Part shown: piece by piece, positions 23,691-36,772 of the stretch
Layout: the number at the start of each line of letters is the position of its first letter
How positions within the stretch are numbered: position 1 is the first letter of the stretch
Assembly: GCA_028554795.2 (NCBI GenBank)
Contig: CM068838.1
Coordinates: 132,371,768 to 132,435,767 of the forward strand
From: Sinohyriopsis cumingii
Taxonomy: Eukaryota > Mollusca > Bivalvia > Unionida > Unionidae
Direction: 5' to 3'
Length of the DNA: 64,000 nucleotides
Program-made: the position numbers and the translations under genes
The notes under the pieces: model-generated
Databases searched by the model: none
What the model was told of the DNA's origin: nothing
What the model saw: only the letters and a program-made list of their open reading frames with translations

Positions 23691-24305
23691 AAACAATTCT
23701 GATCTATCTTGTTCATTAAAGTTTCTTGAGGAACACAGTCATGTAACAGCAGTAGTATAACGAATTTGGGGTCATTAAGTGATTTTCTGGATATCATATG
23801 GCAAATAACAATCCTTTCAAGTGCACTGTATCCAGCAAGGGATCATGCGTGTCAGGGATTGATTAAAATAAATGTAATAAACTGACAACGAACAGTGTGA
23901 AACTAGTAATTAACTAGCCTGAGGGCTTTTGACTCTTTAATGAGTCTTTTTCAAAGGCAAATACAAAACATAGACAAGACAAACAAATAAAACAGAAAAA
24001 CGGTTATGTTTGCAAAATTTTATACATGGCTCTTTTTACAGGAAATAAACCTTTATTATGTTTCAACTAGTTTATTTTAACTTAGTGCTGATGCTGTAAA
24101 ATATTTCTGTTGACCTAGAAATCGATGAACCATAAAGACATCTGTTATTTTATGTAAATTTATGTAAGTGCAAGTTATATCCAGTTTATTTCATTGTTAT
24201 AGTAGTCGTTATAAGCTATTAAGCACATTTAGAGATTTGTTTAATGAAAATGTGTTGGCTGCAAAAGATAATTTTATGTGTGCATGGCTGTCTTTTTTCC
24301 AGTCT

Positions 24306-24308
<3 letters not shown>

Positions 24309-24401
<93 letters not shown>
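24309..24401. repeat. Compound TA/GA microsatellite
   Basis: About 54 bp of TA, then GTA, then about 36 bp of GA. Confidence 0.95.
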
Positions 24402-24402
<1 letters not shown>

Positions 24403-26272
24403 CAGAATTATGTTCAAGTTGGACATTCCTTTGCCTCTTTATTATCAGGAAACTAATTCAATTTATTGTAGATAATGTTCACACTTATTAGTTTTTTTTA
24501 TATATCTTAAATCGTATTATGTTCTGAACTACTGATGCTAGTTTTCTACTATGAGAGCCGGATGATGCTGGAGCCAAACGATAACTTCTCATGTGAGGAC
24601 GTTAGTTGGGGCATACAGTGTTGCTCATATCCATCTCTGTCCATCATTAACACCCAGCTTAGTTTTGTGTTTGTCATTTCAGGTTAATACATTCACATAT
24701 TTCTAGTTTATTTTTAATGATTTACCTTGTGTTAGGAATAAAGTGTGTATGATTCAGGATTTTAATTATTTAGGGATGGTTTACCTTTTACAGTCTGAAC
24801 ACCAGTTTGACTGGAAAAACAGCTGTTGTGCACATAAACCAATGTGAAATGTTTCCATTAGTATCCAATCTATATATAATAAAGATCAAAAAGTTTCCTG
24901 AGCTAATGAACTATCATTTTCCTTGCAGATTAGAACTAAATTCTAACCACTGATTATGAAGCATGCTAAAATGCAGAATATTGTAGATTAAAGTAATTGA
25001 ACATTTCTTAGTGTTTTAGGGCTATATTTATTATCCCAAAATCTCGTGCTTGGGACAAGATCCGTGATGAAAAGGATTAAGTTTTAAGAGTTATTGACTG
25101 AAATACCATAATTCCTAATGTTTAATACACAACTACTTGCAAATGGCTGAGACCCAGGTCCTAATTTCACATGCTTTCGTAAAATTTCTCGTCAAATTTA
25201 GATTTATATTGTGCTGCTTATATTGCTTCAGACAGTTTACTTTTTGCAGAGGTAGAGACGGTAGAATTTAAAAATTTTATTAATGGAAACCACTTTATTC
25301 TTGATAATAGAGTTGAAAAATTTATTAGAGATAAGGGAAGACTCCTTCAATGAAATTCAAGATTTTATGGTTCTGTTCTAATGTCTGCTGAATATTCTGA
25401 CCAGTATCATTGTTACAGAGCAAGAAATAAGACAGATGTTCAAAAGCCGCCATTTTGAACCAGATCTGCAATGCAATCTGCATGCTACTATAGTAGATCT
25501 ATAGTCATAGCTGTTTATGGATGTGAGCACATTGTACCAGGGGTCCCATACTCTCCTGATTTTTGAGGATGTCCTGGAATCCAACTGGAATTTGAATTCG
25601 ATGAAAATATCCTGGAAATCTCCTTGAAAATTACTGTTTGTCATAATATGTCCTGGAAGTTGATATTAAAAACCCAATTAAATATTGTTTGTAGAGAAAA
25701 TACATTATTTTTCCACTGAATGATTTTGTGATGCTCATTGTATTATGTCAGAAACCTTGGTTGAGTCTGGTAACTAAGAGATTTTTCCACACATGCCTTA
25801 AACTGCAATATTGTGTCTTTAATTTAAGTACCTGTGTTTAACAATGACTCCTGAAAGTTGCCATTTTCTACTTAAAATCTCATGGAGAACTACTGGAAAA
25901 TAAAAATCACTTTTGTACATACAAGTCAATACAGTAATGATGGCTTCAGGTTCAAGAAATGGGAAATGCATTACATAGATAATGAACTTAATGGTACTGC
26001 AAAATCTAATCAACACTACATATGGTTATTTCCCTTTAATTTAATAAGAATAGGATGATTATCTAGTTTTAGTGGAACAAAACCATTATATAGACACAAT
26101 TCCATCAAAGGACATTTTGCATTTTACTCTAATGAAATTAACCCAGCTGATGTATGGCAGCTTATTTTTACCCATTGCTCTTATCAGTCATTATATTAAG
26201 CCAAAAAATGTCCTTTCAGCACTAATATTTCAATGTCTTCACCCTTTTTGCAAAGTTGGGACAAATATTTTT
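24402..26272. other. No gene recognised
   Basis: A 37-bp segment at about 24559-24595, starting after CTACTATGAG and ending before GTGAGG, has splice-like borders and higher GC, but it is too short to call. The rest is AT-rich without structure. Confidence 0.4.
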
Positions 26273-26285
26273 GGTTTCTTTTTGT

Positions 26286-26540
26286 TGTTGTTGTTGTTGT
26301 TTTAGGGTTTAACGTCATTTTTCAGCATGTGATAGGCTATACATGACGGCCAGTATTAATGGTGGAGGAAGAACCTGGGAAAACCCCGGAAAGAACCACC
26401 GACCCACGAGAAGCTACTGGCAAGCTTTCTCACATATCCACATTAGCCGAATCCGAGACTCGAACCCACGCAGACAGAGGTGAGATGGCAGTGATCTGTA
26501 ACGGAGAGCGCTTTAGACCACTCGGCCACTCAGGGCCCCC
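26286..26540 (-). mobile_element. tRNA-derived SINE, CAA-tailed family A, copy 2
   Basis: Full-length reverse-strand copy: GTT-repeat tail at the left, tRNA-like head at the right (reverse complement GGGGGCCCTGAGTGGCCGAG). It is flanked by the 13-bp duplication GGTTTCTTTTTGT at 26273-26285 and 26541-26553, so the insertion is clean. The open frame across it is incidental. Confidence 0.88.
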
Positions 26541-26621
26541 GGTTTCTTTTTGTCCTTCTATCTATGCACATTCTGTTCCACTCTTTAACTTTCATTCCAT
26601 TTTTCTTGAAAGGAGATCATA

Positions 26622-26897
26622 GACAGTTTGTCCATATACATTATATTAATGTGAACACACAGTTTATCCATATACATTATATTAATGTGAACACAGTTTA
26701 TCCATTTACATTATATTAATGTGAACACACAGTTAGTCCATATACATTATATTAATGTGAACACAGTTTATCCATATACATTATATTAATGTGAACACAC
26801 AATTTATCCATATACATTATATTAATGTGAACACACAGTTTATCCATATACATTATATTAATTTGAATACACAGTTTGCCCATATACACACTATTAA
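26622..26897 (+). repeat. Minisatellite, 34-bp unit, about 8 copies
   Basis: Unit ACACAGTTTATCCATATACA plus TTATATTAATGTGA, with 32-bp variants lacking one AC. It ends where a family-B SINE begins. Confidence 0.93.
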
Positions 26898-27085
26898 TTA
26901 AGAGGTTAGCGTTAGGACTGGTTGGCTTTGTGTCAGGATAATGTGACTGTGTGGGACATCATGCTACATGTCTCTGACATGATACCCAGTGTTGGACATC
27001 ACTATAAACTGCCACATTGTAGACATCAAAGTAGAATGACTAAAATTGTTAATGTTACATTAAAAATCCAAATCATTCAAACACA
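26898..27085 (+). mobile_element. SINE family B, 5'-truncated fragment
   Basis: Begins at TTAAGAGGTTAGCGTTAGGA directly after the 34-bp array and runs through GTGTCAGGATAATGTGACTG and CATCACTATAAACTGCCACA to a tail near ATTCAAACACATTA. No head is visible. Confidence 0.75.
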
Positions 27086-27226
27086 TTATGAAGAAGCAGA
27101 AACCCAATGTACCAGTGTTACCCAAAATACAGATGCTTTCTCCTTGCAGTGGCCATTTTGGAATATTAAGGAGGCATTATGACATGGGTGAAGAAATTGA
27201 CTAACATGTGGAAGATGTAAATGTCA

Positions 27227-28031
27227 ACTGACTGGGTAATAAGGATAAAGTGACTGACGGGGTGATACCTGTATAGTGACTGTCTGGGTAATAGGGATAC
27301 AGTGACTAACTGGGTAATAAGGATATACTGCCTGACTGGGTAATAAGGGTATAGTGACTGACAGGGTAATAAGGATATAGTGACTGACTGGGTAATAAGG
27401 GTATAGTGACTGACAGGGTAATAAGGATATAGTGACTGACTGGGTAATAAGGGTATAGTGACTGACTGGGTAATAAGGATATACTGCCTGACTGGGTAAT
27501 AAGGGTATAGTGACTGACAGGGTAATAAGGATATAGTGACTGACTGGGTAATAAGGGTATAGTGACTGACTGGGTAATAAGGATACAGTGACTGACTGGG
27601 TAATAAGGATATACTGCCTGACTGGGTAAATAGGGTATAGTGACTGACAGGGTAATAAGGATATAGTGACTGACTGGGTAATAAGGGTATAGTGACTGAC
27701 TGGGTAATAACGATACAGTGACTGACTGGGTAATAAGGATATACTGCCTGACTGGGTAATAAGGGTATAGTGACTGACAGGGTAATAAGGATATAGTGAC
27801 TGACTGGGTAATAAGGGTATAGTGACTGACTGGGTAATAAGGATATAGTGACTGACTAGGTAATAAGGGTATACTGCCTGACTGGGTAATAAGGATATAG
27901 TGACTGACTGGGTAATAAGGATATAGTGACTGACTAGGTAATAAGGGTATACTGCCTGACTGGGTAATAAGGGTATAGTGACTGACTGGGAGATAAGAGT
28001 ATAGTGACTGACTGGGTAATAAGGGTATAGT
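27227..28031 (+). repeat. 26-bp minisatellite B, left block (about 31 copies)
   Basis: Unit GACTGACTGGGTAATAAGGG plus TATAGT, with GGATATACTGCC variants repeating every few units. Confidence 0.95.
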
Positions 28032-28917
28032 ATTATGTATATGTAATTTAATTATTTGTTTGTTAGTTTTACATTTTTTTATTTTATTACACTCTATTGT
28101 AATGTAACTTTGATTACTTGATTTGACAATTTGTCCAGAAATTCTGTTCAGTTCTGTTTGACCTGACTGTTATTTTTTTTGTTGATAAAGAACTAATAAA
28201 AGAAACACTGTATCAAGTTTCTGACCTTGATTCAAAACCAGTGACAGTTTTGGTAACAACTTTTAAAAATTTTTTTTTATATTCCTTCTCAGAGTAAGAA
28301 TTGTTAAGCTAAGTCAAGGTCATACCTGGACAACGTGATAATTATCATGTAACAAACATTCTTTTCTTCTGGCAAGATGAATTCTTTGAACCCGATCTGG
28401 GCATGTGTTTTGCATAATTGTTAATTGTATAACTCATGTTAAGATAAAGGATTGTCAGTCGGGCTCCAGACATGTTGTGACCAGTTTGAGTTGAAATTTT
28501 ATTTTACTGAATTTGAAGTGATTATTTTCCCTGGAAATACATAAGTGCTCCTACAAAATTCTTGGAAAAAAACATTTGTTGGAAGTTATACTGAATTCAA
28601 AACTGGAATAATATTTTCTGTGATTCAACAAGGAACTGTTGAAACAACAGCACTTTGCAGGTTACAACAGACGTCATCGTCTTCCATTTTGGATTTCATT
28701 GGGATTCGAACTTGGTTTCATTTAGGACTTTTTATTACTAGGACTTCTATTTTTTAATTCTTGGATTAATTTTTGGATCTGATTTGTAAAACCATAAGTT
28801 CTTGTTTCTCATTTTTCACTTGATATTCTAGGGAAAAAAATTATTTGTTAAATTTTACAAAGCTTGTTGTCTTTACTCTTTTCTGTTACTTTTTGGTAAG
28901 AGCCTAGACTTGTAACA
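28032..28917. mobile_element. 886-bp insertion splitting a 26-bp array; possible solo LTR or unknown element
   Basis: The array motif ATAGT occurs immediately before (28027-28031) and after (28918-28922), consistent with a 5-bp target duplication. The inserted DNA begins ATTATGTATATG and ends AGACTTGTAACA, so it lacks a clean TG start. It contains a perfect palindrome TGATAATTATCA near 28336 and no convincing coding sequence. A solo LTR of a Gypsy/BEL-type element would fit length, the CA end and the 5-bp duplication, but this is inference. The open frame at 28545-28757 is not recognisable. Confidence 0.4.
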
Positions 28918-30440
28918 ATAGTGACTGACTGGGTAATAAGGATATTGTGACTAACTGGGTAATAAGGGCAAACTTACTGACTGGGTGATATTGGTAAAGA
29001 GACTGACTGGGTAATAAGGGTATAGTGTCTGACAGGGTAGTAAGGGTATAGGAACTGACTGGGTAATAAGGGTATAGTGACTGACTTGATAATAAGGGTA
29101 AACTTACTGACTGGGTGATACAGGTAAAGAGACTGAGTGGGTAATAAGGGTATAGTGTCTGACAGGGAAGTAAGGGTATAGGAACTGACTGGGTAATAAG
29201 GGTATAGTGACTGACTGGGTAATAAGGGTAAACTTACTGACTGGGTGATAAGGGTAAAGAGACTGACTTGGTAATAAGGGTATAGGAACTGACTGAGTAA
29301 TAAGGGTATAGTGACTGACTTGGTAATAAGGGTATACTTACTGACTGGGTAATAAGGGTATAGGGACTGACTGGGTCATAAGAGTGTAGGGACTGACTAG
29401 GTAATATGGGTATAGTGTCTGACTGGGTAGTAAGGGTATAGGAACTGACTGGGTAATAAGGGTATAGTGACTGACTGGGTAATAAGGGACTGACTGGGTA
29501 ATAAGGGTATAGTGTCTGACTGGGTAATAAGGGTATATGGACTGACTGGGTAATAAGGGTATAGTGTCTAACTGGGTAATAAGAGTATAGGGACTGACTA
29601 GGTAATACGGGTATAGTGTCTGACTGGGTAGTAAGGGTATAGGAACTGACTGGGTAATAAGGGTATAGTGACTGACTGGGTAATAAGGGACTGACTGGGT
29701 AATAAGGGTATAGTGTCTGACTTGGTAATAAGGGTATAGGGACTGACTGGGTAATAAGGGTATAGTGTCTAACTGGGTAATAAGAGTATAGGGACTGACT
29801 AGGTAATATGGGTATAGTGTCTGACTGGGTAGTAAGGGTATAGGAACTGACTGGGTAATAAGGGTATAGTGACTGACTAGGTAATAATGGTACATTGACT
29901 GACTGGGTAATAAGGGTATAGTGACTGACTGGGTAATAAGGATATACTGACTGACTGGGTAATAAGGGTATAGTGACTGACTGGGTAATAAGGGTATTGT
30001 GAGTGACTGGGTAATAAGGGTATAGTGCCTTAATGTGTAATAAGGGTAAAGGGATTGACTAGGTAATAAGGGTATAGTGACTGACTAGGTAATAAGGGTA
30101 CAGTGACTGAATGGGTAGTAAGGGTACAGTGACTGAATGGGTAGTAAGGGTATAGGAACTGACTTGGTAATACGGGTAAAGGAACTGACTTGGTAATAAG
30201 GGTAAAGGGACTGACTGGGTAATAAGGGTATTGTGACTGATTGGGTAATAAGGGTATTGTGACTGACTGGGTAAAAAGGGTATAGTGACTGACTGGGTAG
30301 TAAGGGTATAGGGACTAACTTGGTAATAAGGGTAAAGGAACTGACTTGGTAATAAGGGTGAAGGGACTGACTAGGTAATAAGGGTATTGTGACTGACTGG
30401 GTAATAAGGGTATAGTGACTGGCTTGGTAATAAGCATATT
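28918..30440 (+). repeat. 26-bp minisatellite B, right block (about 58 copies)
   Basis: The same unit as the left block with variants GTGTCT, GGAACT and AAAGGGACT. A higher-order period of about 201 bp is seen between 29481 and 29682. The 185-codon reverse-strand frame (29338-29895) is a by-product. Confidence 0.95.
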
Positions 30441-31962
30441 AAGTGTATTGGATCACAATGTCTGCTATGGTACTTTAGAGTATATATAAACTACTTAAAG
30501 AAGCAATGATTCCTACAAATAAATATATAAATAAATACATATGATGCCCATTATCAAATGTTGTAGAAAATTCAGTCCAAAATTGTTTCCAACATTATGT
30601 TTTTGTTGATCAACATGATATACATGTATATACTCACTGTCTTTTGTACACTGCCAGTCTTGCTTCCGTAGAGAGACAGTTATTGTTTCATTGGGCTGTT
30701 CATGAACAAACCTAAATTAATCACTGAATGACAGAACCTAGGATTCATTTGCTATGAAAAAAGCAGGTTAATTATGGCTAGATTACCATAGTGCATATGG
30801 TGTAATTTAGACAATTGAGTTCTACTGTGTAAAAGAAGGTTGATTTAATTTGAACTTTTTAAAGAATAATAGTGATAAAAAGAAAGATAATGAGAATTAA
30901 AGAGTTTCATCATGCAATGTAAACTTGACAAATAGTTTTCTATATTTATAATTGATAAATTTGGTTGTAAATTATCACAGGTGTTATATAGTTGCTGTGG
31001 ACAAATGCTGACCAGTAGATCAATATAACATATTTTTTCCTTTGAAAAAGATCTTCAAGATGAAAGATAAATACTGTACAACCTTTATTCAAAATTAACA
31101 TTTTCCATTTCAGCATATGATTACCTCCATTGGGAAAACATTTTTTTTAAAGTAGGTGGTATGCCTTACAAAATCTTGTCAAGCCTCTGCTGATGCATTG
31201 TCCATCTGTCTGTCTTTTATTCTATACATATATGATAGTGGCATGCTTGTATATTAATCAGCGAATTAAACAAGTATATGGAAATATTATTAAGTTGCAT
31301 ACTTATGTATTAATCAGTAAATAAATCATAAGATTTTTATACATTTTATAATGGGATATTGAAATATTTCAGTGGGAGTAAAATGTTATTCTCCATAGAG
31401 GTAATATTACTCTTTGTACTACTTTGTTTTTCCACTAAGTTTATCTGCCCTTATGTATCTTCTTCAGACCTGTATTTTCATATTTGGGATTGTTTTATTT
31501 TTTTCTTCCTTCCATCCTTCCTTTCTGTCTGTCTGTCTGTCTCTTTCCTTACTCTCTCCACATCAGGATGAATAGATTTTAAAACGTGCCAAATCCTAAT
31601 ATTTATAGTATATTATCGTTTAAAATAAATGGACTAAACATTATCATTATCATCATCATCAGATCATTTTTATTATCACAAAAATTTTATTTAAATGTTT
31701 GACACTTTTTTGTTTCATCGCCACTGGCATGATATCAACTTGATTTATTGAATGCACTTATAGCTGATGTCATTTGAATATTCAAATATAGATGGGATAG
31801 CATTTTCCTTCAAGTTTGACCTTGGATTTTTTTATATTTCTTATGCACGCCATTATCTCCAAGTCAATTTCCAGCTGATTTTCCAAAACGAGCTGAAAAC
31901 AACCTTGTTTGCTTAGTATAAGTGAAGTTGGACTTTTTTATGTTATTTACCAATATAGTCTG
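30441..31962. other. No gene recognised
   Basis: AT-rich sequence with short TCTG and ATC runs near 31530 and 31650; nothing else seen. Confidence 0.5.
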
Positions 31963-32071
31963 AGTTTCCTCTGACCCTTGCCACCCATTTTTTGATATTT
32001 GGACATTTACTTACTTCCCAACATAAATGTCCAAAATATCAAAAATGGGGTGGCAAGGGTCAGAGGAAACT
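31963..32071. repeat. Near-perfect inverted repeat hairpin (47/48-bp arms, 14-bp loop)
   Basis: The left arm 31963-32009 (AGTTTCCTCTGACCCTTGCC ... GGACATTTA) and right arm 32024-32071 (TAAATGTCC ... GGCAAGGGTCAGAGGAAACT) pair along their whole length with only homopolymer-length differences. Flanking ATAG/CTAT can extend the stem past a 4-nt bulge. Either a tiny foldback element or a hairpin RNA source. Confidence 0.8.
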
Positions 32072-32290
32072 CTATTATCAATATTGCTTTAATTTTGTTG
32101 TTCACCAGAAACAAATGTACCTTTGATCCCATGACACTCTGCTCTCAGAATTGCAGGCAACACAGCAAGTCAGCATTTTGGACAAAAAAATTTGCATTGT
32201 TCTTACACTTGTCACAAGAATTACACATATGTACACAGGGAGACTCCCCTCTCTGACATTACACATGCCAGGATCTCAAAGGCTGCTGAA

Positions 32291-32545
32291 GGGGCCCCGA
32301 GTGGCCGAGTGGTCTAAAGTGCTCTTCGTTACGGATCACTGCCATCTCACCTCTGTCTGCGGCGGTTCGAGTCTAAGATTCAGCCAATGTGGGCATGTGA
32401 GAAAGCTTGCCAGTAGCTTCTCGTGGGTTGGTGGTTCTTTCCGGGGTTTTCCAGGTTCTTCCTCCACCATTAATACTGGCCGCCATGTATAGCCTATCGT
32501 GCTGAAAAATGGCGTTAAACCCCACAACAACAACAACAACAACAA
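32291..32545 (+). mobile_element. tRNA-derived SINE, CAA-tailed family A, copy 3
   Basis: Full-length copy starting GGGGCCCCGAGTGGCCGAG, with B box GGTTCGAGTCT, the conserved middle TTCCGGGGTTTTCCAGG and the GGCGTTAAACCCC plus CAA tail. Flanked by the 14-bp duplication CAAAGGCTGCTGAA at 32277-32290 and 32546-32559. Confidence 0.9.
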
Positions 32546-32559
32546 CAAAGGCTGCTGAA

Positions 32560-35500
32560 AAATTTGCATATAAACTGGCTTTTTTGGACTACTTATTTTG
32601 CTTAGCTGGTGTTGTCTGCTTTTTAGTAATGTATGTGCATTACTCATTATAAATTAAATATAAATTATTTGTTTAACACTAATTTTCTTTAACCAAAGTC
32701 TATTCAATCCTGATTGTTGAATGCTCTGCATCTTAACTGTCGTCAAGATACTTTCCGATGAAAATTATAGATCTCTGTGGTCTTTTACAATGGTGGCCTG
32801 CATCTACTACACTTCAGTCAAGAAAAGAGCACGTCGAATGGAATCTTCAGAATAATGTGGAATGAATTTATTTATCAATATGCATATCTTTCATTGTGAC
32901 ATCACAGCATGCAACATTCAATCCAGGTTGTACTGGATCACACCTTTAGGTTCATTTTGTCCAAATATGTCTATGTACTTTAACATTGATTTTACCATAT
33001 GCACTTTTTGGGGCATATAAAATATGACCTTCCAAAGGAATGTGGATGTATAATAATCCAAATGGAGTGAAAGCTTGCCACTTAAAGGTATGTATACTCA
33101 AATTCTAAAATATGACACCTATTACAGAAATGGTCTATGTTGAATGCCTGTATGACCTGTGTGACTTGTACTATAGTTTGGTTCGTGTGGTAGGAATTAA
33201 ATCAGCTGGAAGCTTTATTTTACACTGTATTATGTAGTAGTAAGAAATGGTGCAAGAAGTCCTTTAATAGTTGGTCTCTCTCACCTAACCAAAGAGTCCT
33301 TGTTATGGGCCCGTGGCCATTTCTATATAAAGCAATTCAAAATAAAGAAAAACAATGGACCATTTGAAAATGTAAGCAGAGTGTCTCCTAATATTGCTCT
33401 TGGAGGGAAAAAAATGCTGATTTGGTAATTTTTGGGGGTCCAGTAACAATAAATTCATTTTAATTGTATCAGCAACATTTTTTGTGCAGATTGATGCCAG
33501 CCCATGCCAGGGAGCTTTCAGATTGATTGGTGAAACATGATATACTGTATTTATGTATGAATACCAGGGTTATGCTTGGTACTTTGTCTCTTGTTCTGTC
33601 TTTAAGACGGAGGTAAAACAAAATCAGCATAATTTAATGTTGGATACAAGATGTAAATTTGCATTATTTACATGTTTGTTCACCTTACTAATGTTTCTGA
33701 TTAGGATATTTGCAGTTGGAAGCTTGTTGTCTTTTAATATCAGAATGAAGGAACTATCTTCACCAAATCTTGTACAAAGATCTAAAAATGAACAGATACT
33801 TGATATAGTTTGCAAGTACCTTTCAACACATGAATTTAATTTACTAGACTGGGTTGTTCAACATGAGTAGTACCAGATGAATTGTATTTTCATTCTAATT
33901 AGTTAGATGTATTTTCTTCTAATTTTATATCTAGTTATGCAGTGATACAAATAACATATTGAGAAGGTTCAATTTCTGTAAGAAAAAAACAACATAAAAA
34001 CATTTGGAAGTACTTGATAGTTCTTGAAAAGTCATTCAAAAACAACTCTCCCACAGCCATACAAACCTTGTAGGGGCACAGATTGAAAAGGGTAAAGAAA
34101 AACACTAGAAAGTGATGGAAGAACCAGTATTACTAAAAAAAACCCAGTGAGATAATATCCTTTACTTTGGTGGTTTTGGAATCTTTTCGCCTGTTGGAAT
34201 TTTGTGCTCTAGATCTTGCTGACCATGGGGATTTGTCTTCACTAGTTTTTTATATAATAATTCATTATTTTCTCACAAATAGTTTTCTTTTTAAGCTGAT
34301 ACTTGTATGTCTTTTATTAAATGCTAAATTTTGTATTTCTACTAATTTTCTCCTCAGACGATTGTCATGTTTTACTTTTAATTCAACCTTGAAAATGTCT
34401 TACATTATCAGCTGTAGATGACTTGGCACAGAAATTCAAAAGACAACTGAAAAAGCTTTGAATCTTTGTGCTAAGTTGTTTTGTTTGTCATGAAATGCAG
34501 TCTTATAATTTTGAGATTTCATGATTGCTTGTGCCAACATAAGCTTATTCAAATGAAGGATGTGCACCAAAGCAAAAATGTTTGCGGAATTTTCATTTTT
34601 ACCCAAAGGTATGAAACACACACGATGAAAAAAAGGTATTCCCAGGGGTTATTATAGAGGACAATATATAGGGTGTCATGCACTGTTTGCATCAGCACTG
34701 CAATTAGTCAATTTTGCTTAAATATTAACAAATATTTAAAATGCAGTTTTTTGCACTTACCCTAAGGACCTCAGTGATGAATGTCAAATTGATTTTACAA
34801 TAAAATTATTCTGAAACATATCAGTACCCTTTAAAGGACATGTTTGTTTGCTTTTTTAATCAAGTGCTATGTATATTTAATTTATATTTTGTACCTGACT
34901 TTTGTCTTGTAATGCCTACCAGATTTTTGTCATACTTCTGAGAAGTAAACAAGATGCTTACTTGAATTTAAGTTCAAGACCTTTCCTGTTTACAGCATAC
35001 AAAATTTTTCCGTTAGAAAGGATCAGTTTACCTTTACATTACTATGCATCATAGGTCAGATGACTGTGTGCATATAAATAGAGGTTTTGTCAACAAAGTC
35101 TTCATTCCTGTTTTATTATCAGTCTGTGGAATCACTTATAGTTGTGTTCAGATATAATTTGAGCGGAATTATTATTTAAATTATTCACTGGAATTACAAA
35201 GTTCTCATTGACTTTCTTGACTAAATCACTAATTTCGCATTATTGAAAACTCATTCAAAGACATTCTGATATGGCATGGCTAAACCACCAAAGATTCCAG
35301 TATTATTAAGGTGATGTGTTTGGCACACCATAGTATTTTTGTAAATATACTTTTTTAGCTGCATCGTGTGATGCCTACATTGCTTGCACAGTGTGTGCGT
35401 AATATATGTTACCACATGTGACTATATATATTACTTAGGGATCTTCATTGGGACAGCCATTAGAGGGAAGCTTTTTATATGTTTAGCTGTTGGGGCGGAA

Positions 35501-36178
35501 TTGCCATTATGGTTTGCCTAGTTTGAGCCAACAAGCTGGGTGAGTTACATTCTTATTAGTTCAAATTAATGTTCAGTTTTGCAAAATATGTTCACTGTTA
35601 TAATATAGGCTGGCATTATTTTATCATACTTTTAGTTTAATTCACCAAGAGTATGGCTTATGTAAGTTGGTTACGACAGATGGTATGGTTCAGATTATTG
35701 ACAGGGATATGAGCATATATGCAGTACTCCTGTTCGTAGTTTTTTGTTTCTGTTATAACTAATATTGAAGACATTCATATATGCATACGAGTTTTGGCAT
35801 ATCGTATCCTTTTTTTAGCCAATCACTGATTGTCATTTGTATATTACTGGAAGTTGTACAAAAGGAAATATTTCAGTAGTGTTGATATTGGTTCGTTTGA
35901 AATGCTCAGATGTTATTAATCTGAATGATATTCAGAAAACAGATAATTTAGAAAGTTGTTTTCTCGTATTCAGCTAACTAGGTGTGGATAACTAGGTGTG
36001 GGTAATTGGGTGTGGGCTAACTAGCTAGAGGCAGCTGTAGTAAAGAGAGATGAAAGACCACCAGGAGAAGTGCCATTGTGTGTACGCATAGAAGGCCTGG
36101 GTGGTTAAAGAGACCGAGCCTTGAAAGCGGGTCAAGAGCATCATATGAAATGTCCAGTAAACATTAGCCATATGTATG
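32560..36178. other. Long stretch without recognised gene
   Basis: The longest frame (33553-33870, 105 codons) matches nothing I know and has no splice or codon support. A short GGTGTGGRTAACTA repeat lies near 35985-36015. No mobile signature recognised. Confidence 0.45.
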
Positions 36179-36772
36179 AGAAATGTCAGTAAAGTATTTT
36201 ACTATAAGTTTAATGGAAGTGTAGTGTTTGACTATAAGGGTGATGTCAGTGTAGTATTTGACTATAAGAGTAATGTCATTGTAATATTTGACTATAAGAG
36301 AAATGTCAGTGTAGTGTTTGACAACAAGAGTAATGTCATTATAGTGTTTGACTATAAGAGTAATGTCAGTGTAGTGTTTGACTATAAGGGTAATGTCAGT
36401 GTAGTATTTGACTATAAGAGTAATGTCAGTGTAATATTTGACTATAAGAGAAATGTCAGTGTAGTGTTTGACTATAAGAATAATGTCATTGTAGTGTTTG
36501 ACTAAGGGTAATGTCAGTGTAGTATTTGACTATAAGAGTAATGTCAGTGTAATATTTGACTATAAGAGAAATGTCAGTATAGTGTTTGACTATAAGAATA
36601 ATGTCATTGTAGTGTTTGACTAAGGGTAATGTCAGTGTAGTATTTGACTATAAGAGTAATGTCAGTGTAATATTTGACTATAAGAGAAATGTCAGTGTAG
36701 TGTTTGACTATAAGAGTAATGTCATTATAGTGTTTGACTATAAGAGTAATGTCAGTGTGGTAATTGATTATA
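36179..36772 (+). repeat. Minisatellite, 30-bp unit, about 20 copies
   Basis: Unit AGTAATGTCAGTGTAGTGTT plus TGACTATAAG. 30 bp preserves frame, so an open frame with VFDYKSNVSV repeats appears. A roughly 109-bp higher-order block (36481-36590 versus 36590-36700) is visible from the shared TGACTAAGGGTAATG variant. Confidence 0.95.

Noticed and set aside
26359..26622. 87-codon frame rich in Arg/Glu
   Set aside because: It is the antisense of SINE family A copy 2; the same peptide appears antisense of copy 4.
28545..28757. 70-codon frame inside the 886-bp insertion
   Set aside because: No match to gag or pol motifs; probably LTR-like or unknown noncoding DNA.
29338..29895. 185-codon Tyr/Pro-rich frame
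   Set aside because: It is the reverse strand of 26-bp minisatellite B.
32151..32492. 113-codon frame
   Set aside because: It runs through SINE family A copy 3 and its flank.
33553..33870. 105-codon plus-strand frame
   Set aside because: No recognisable domain, AT-driven composition, no splice or promoter support.
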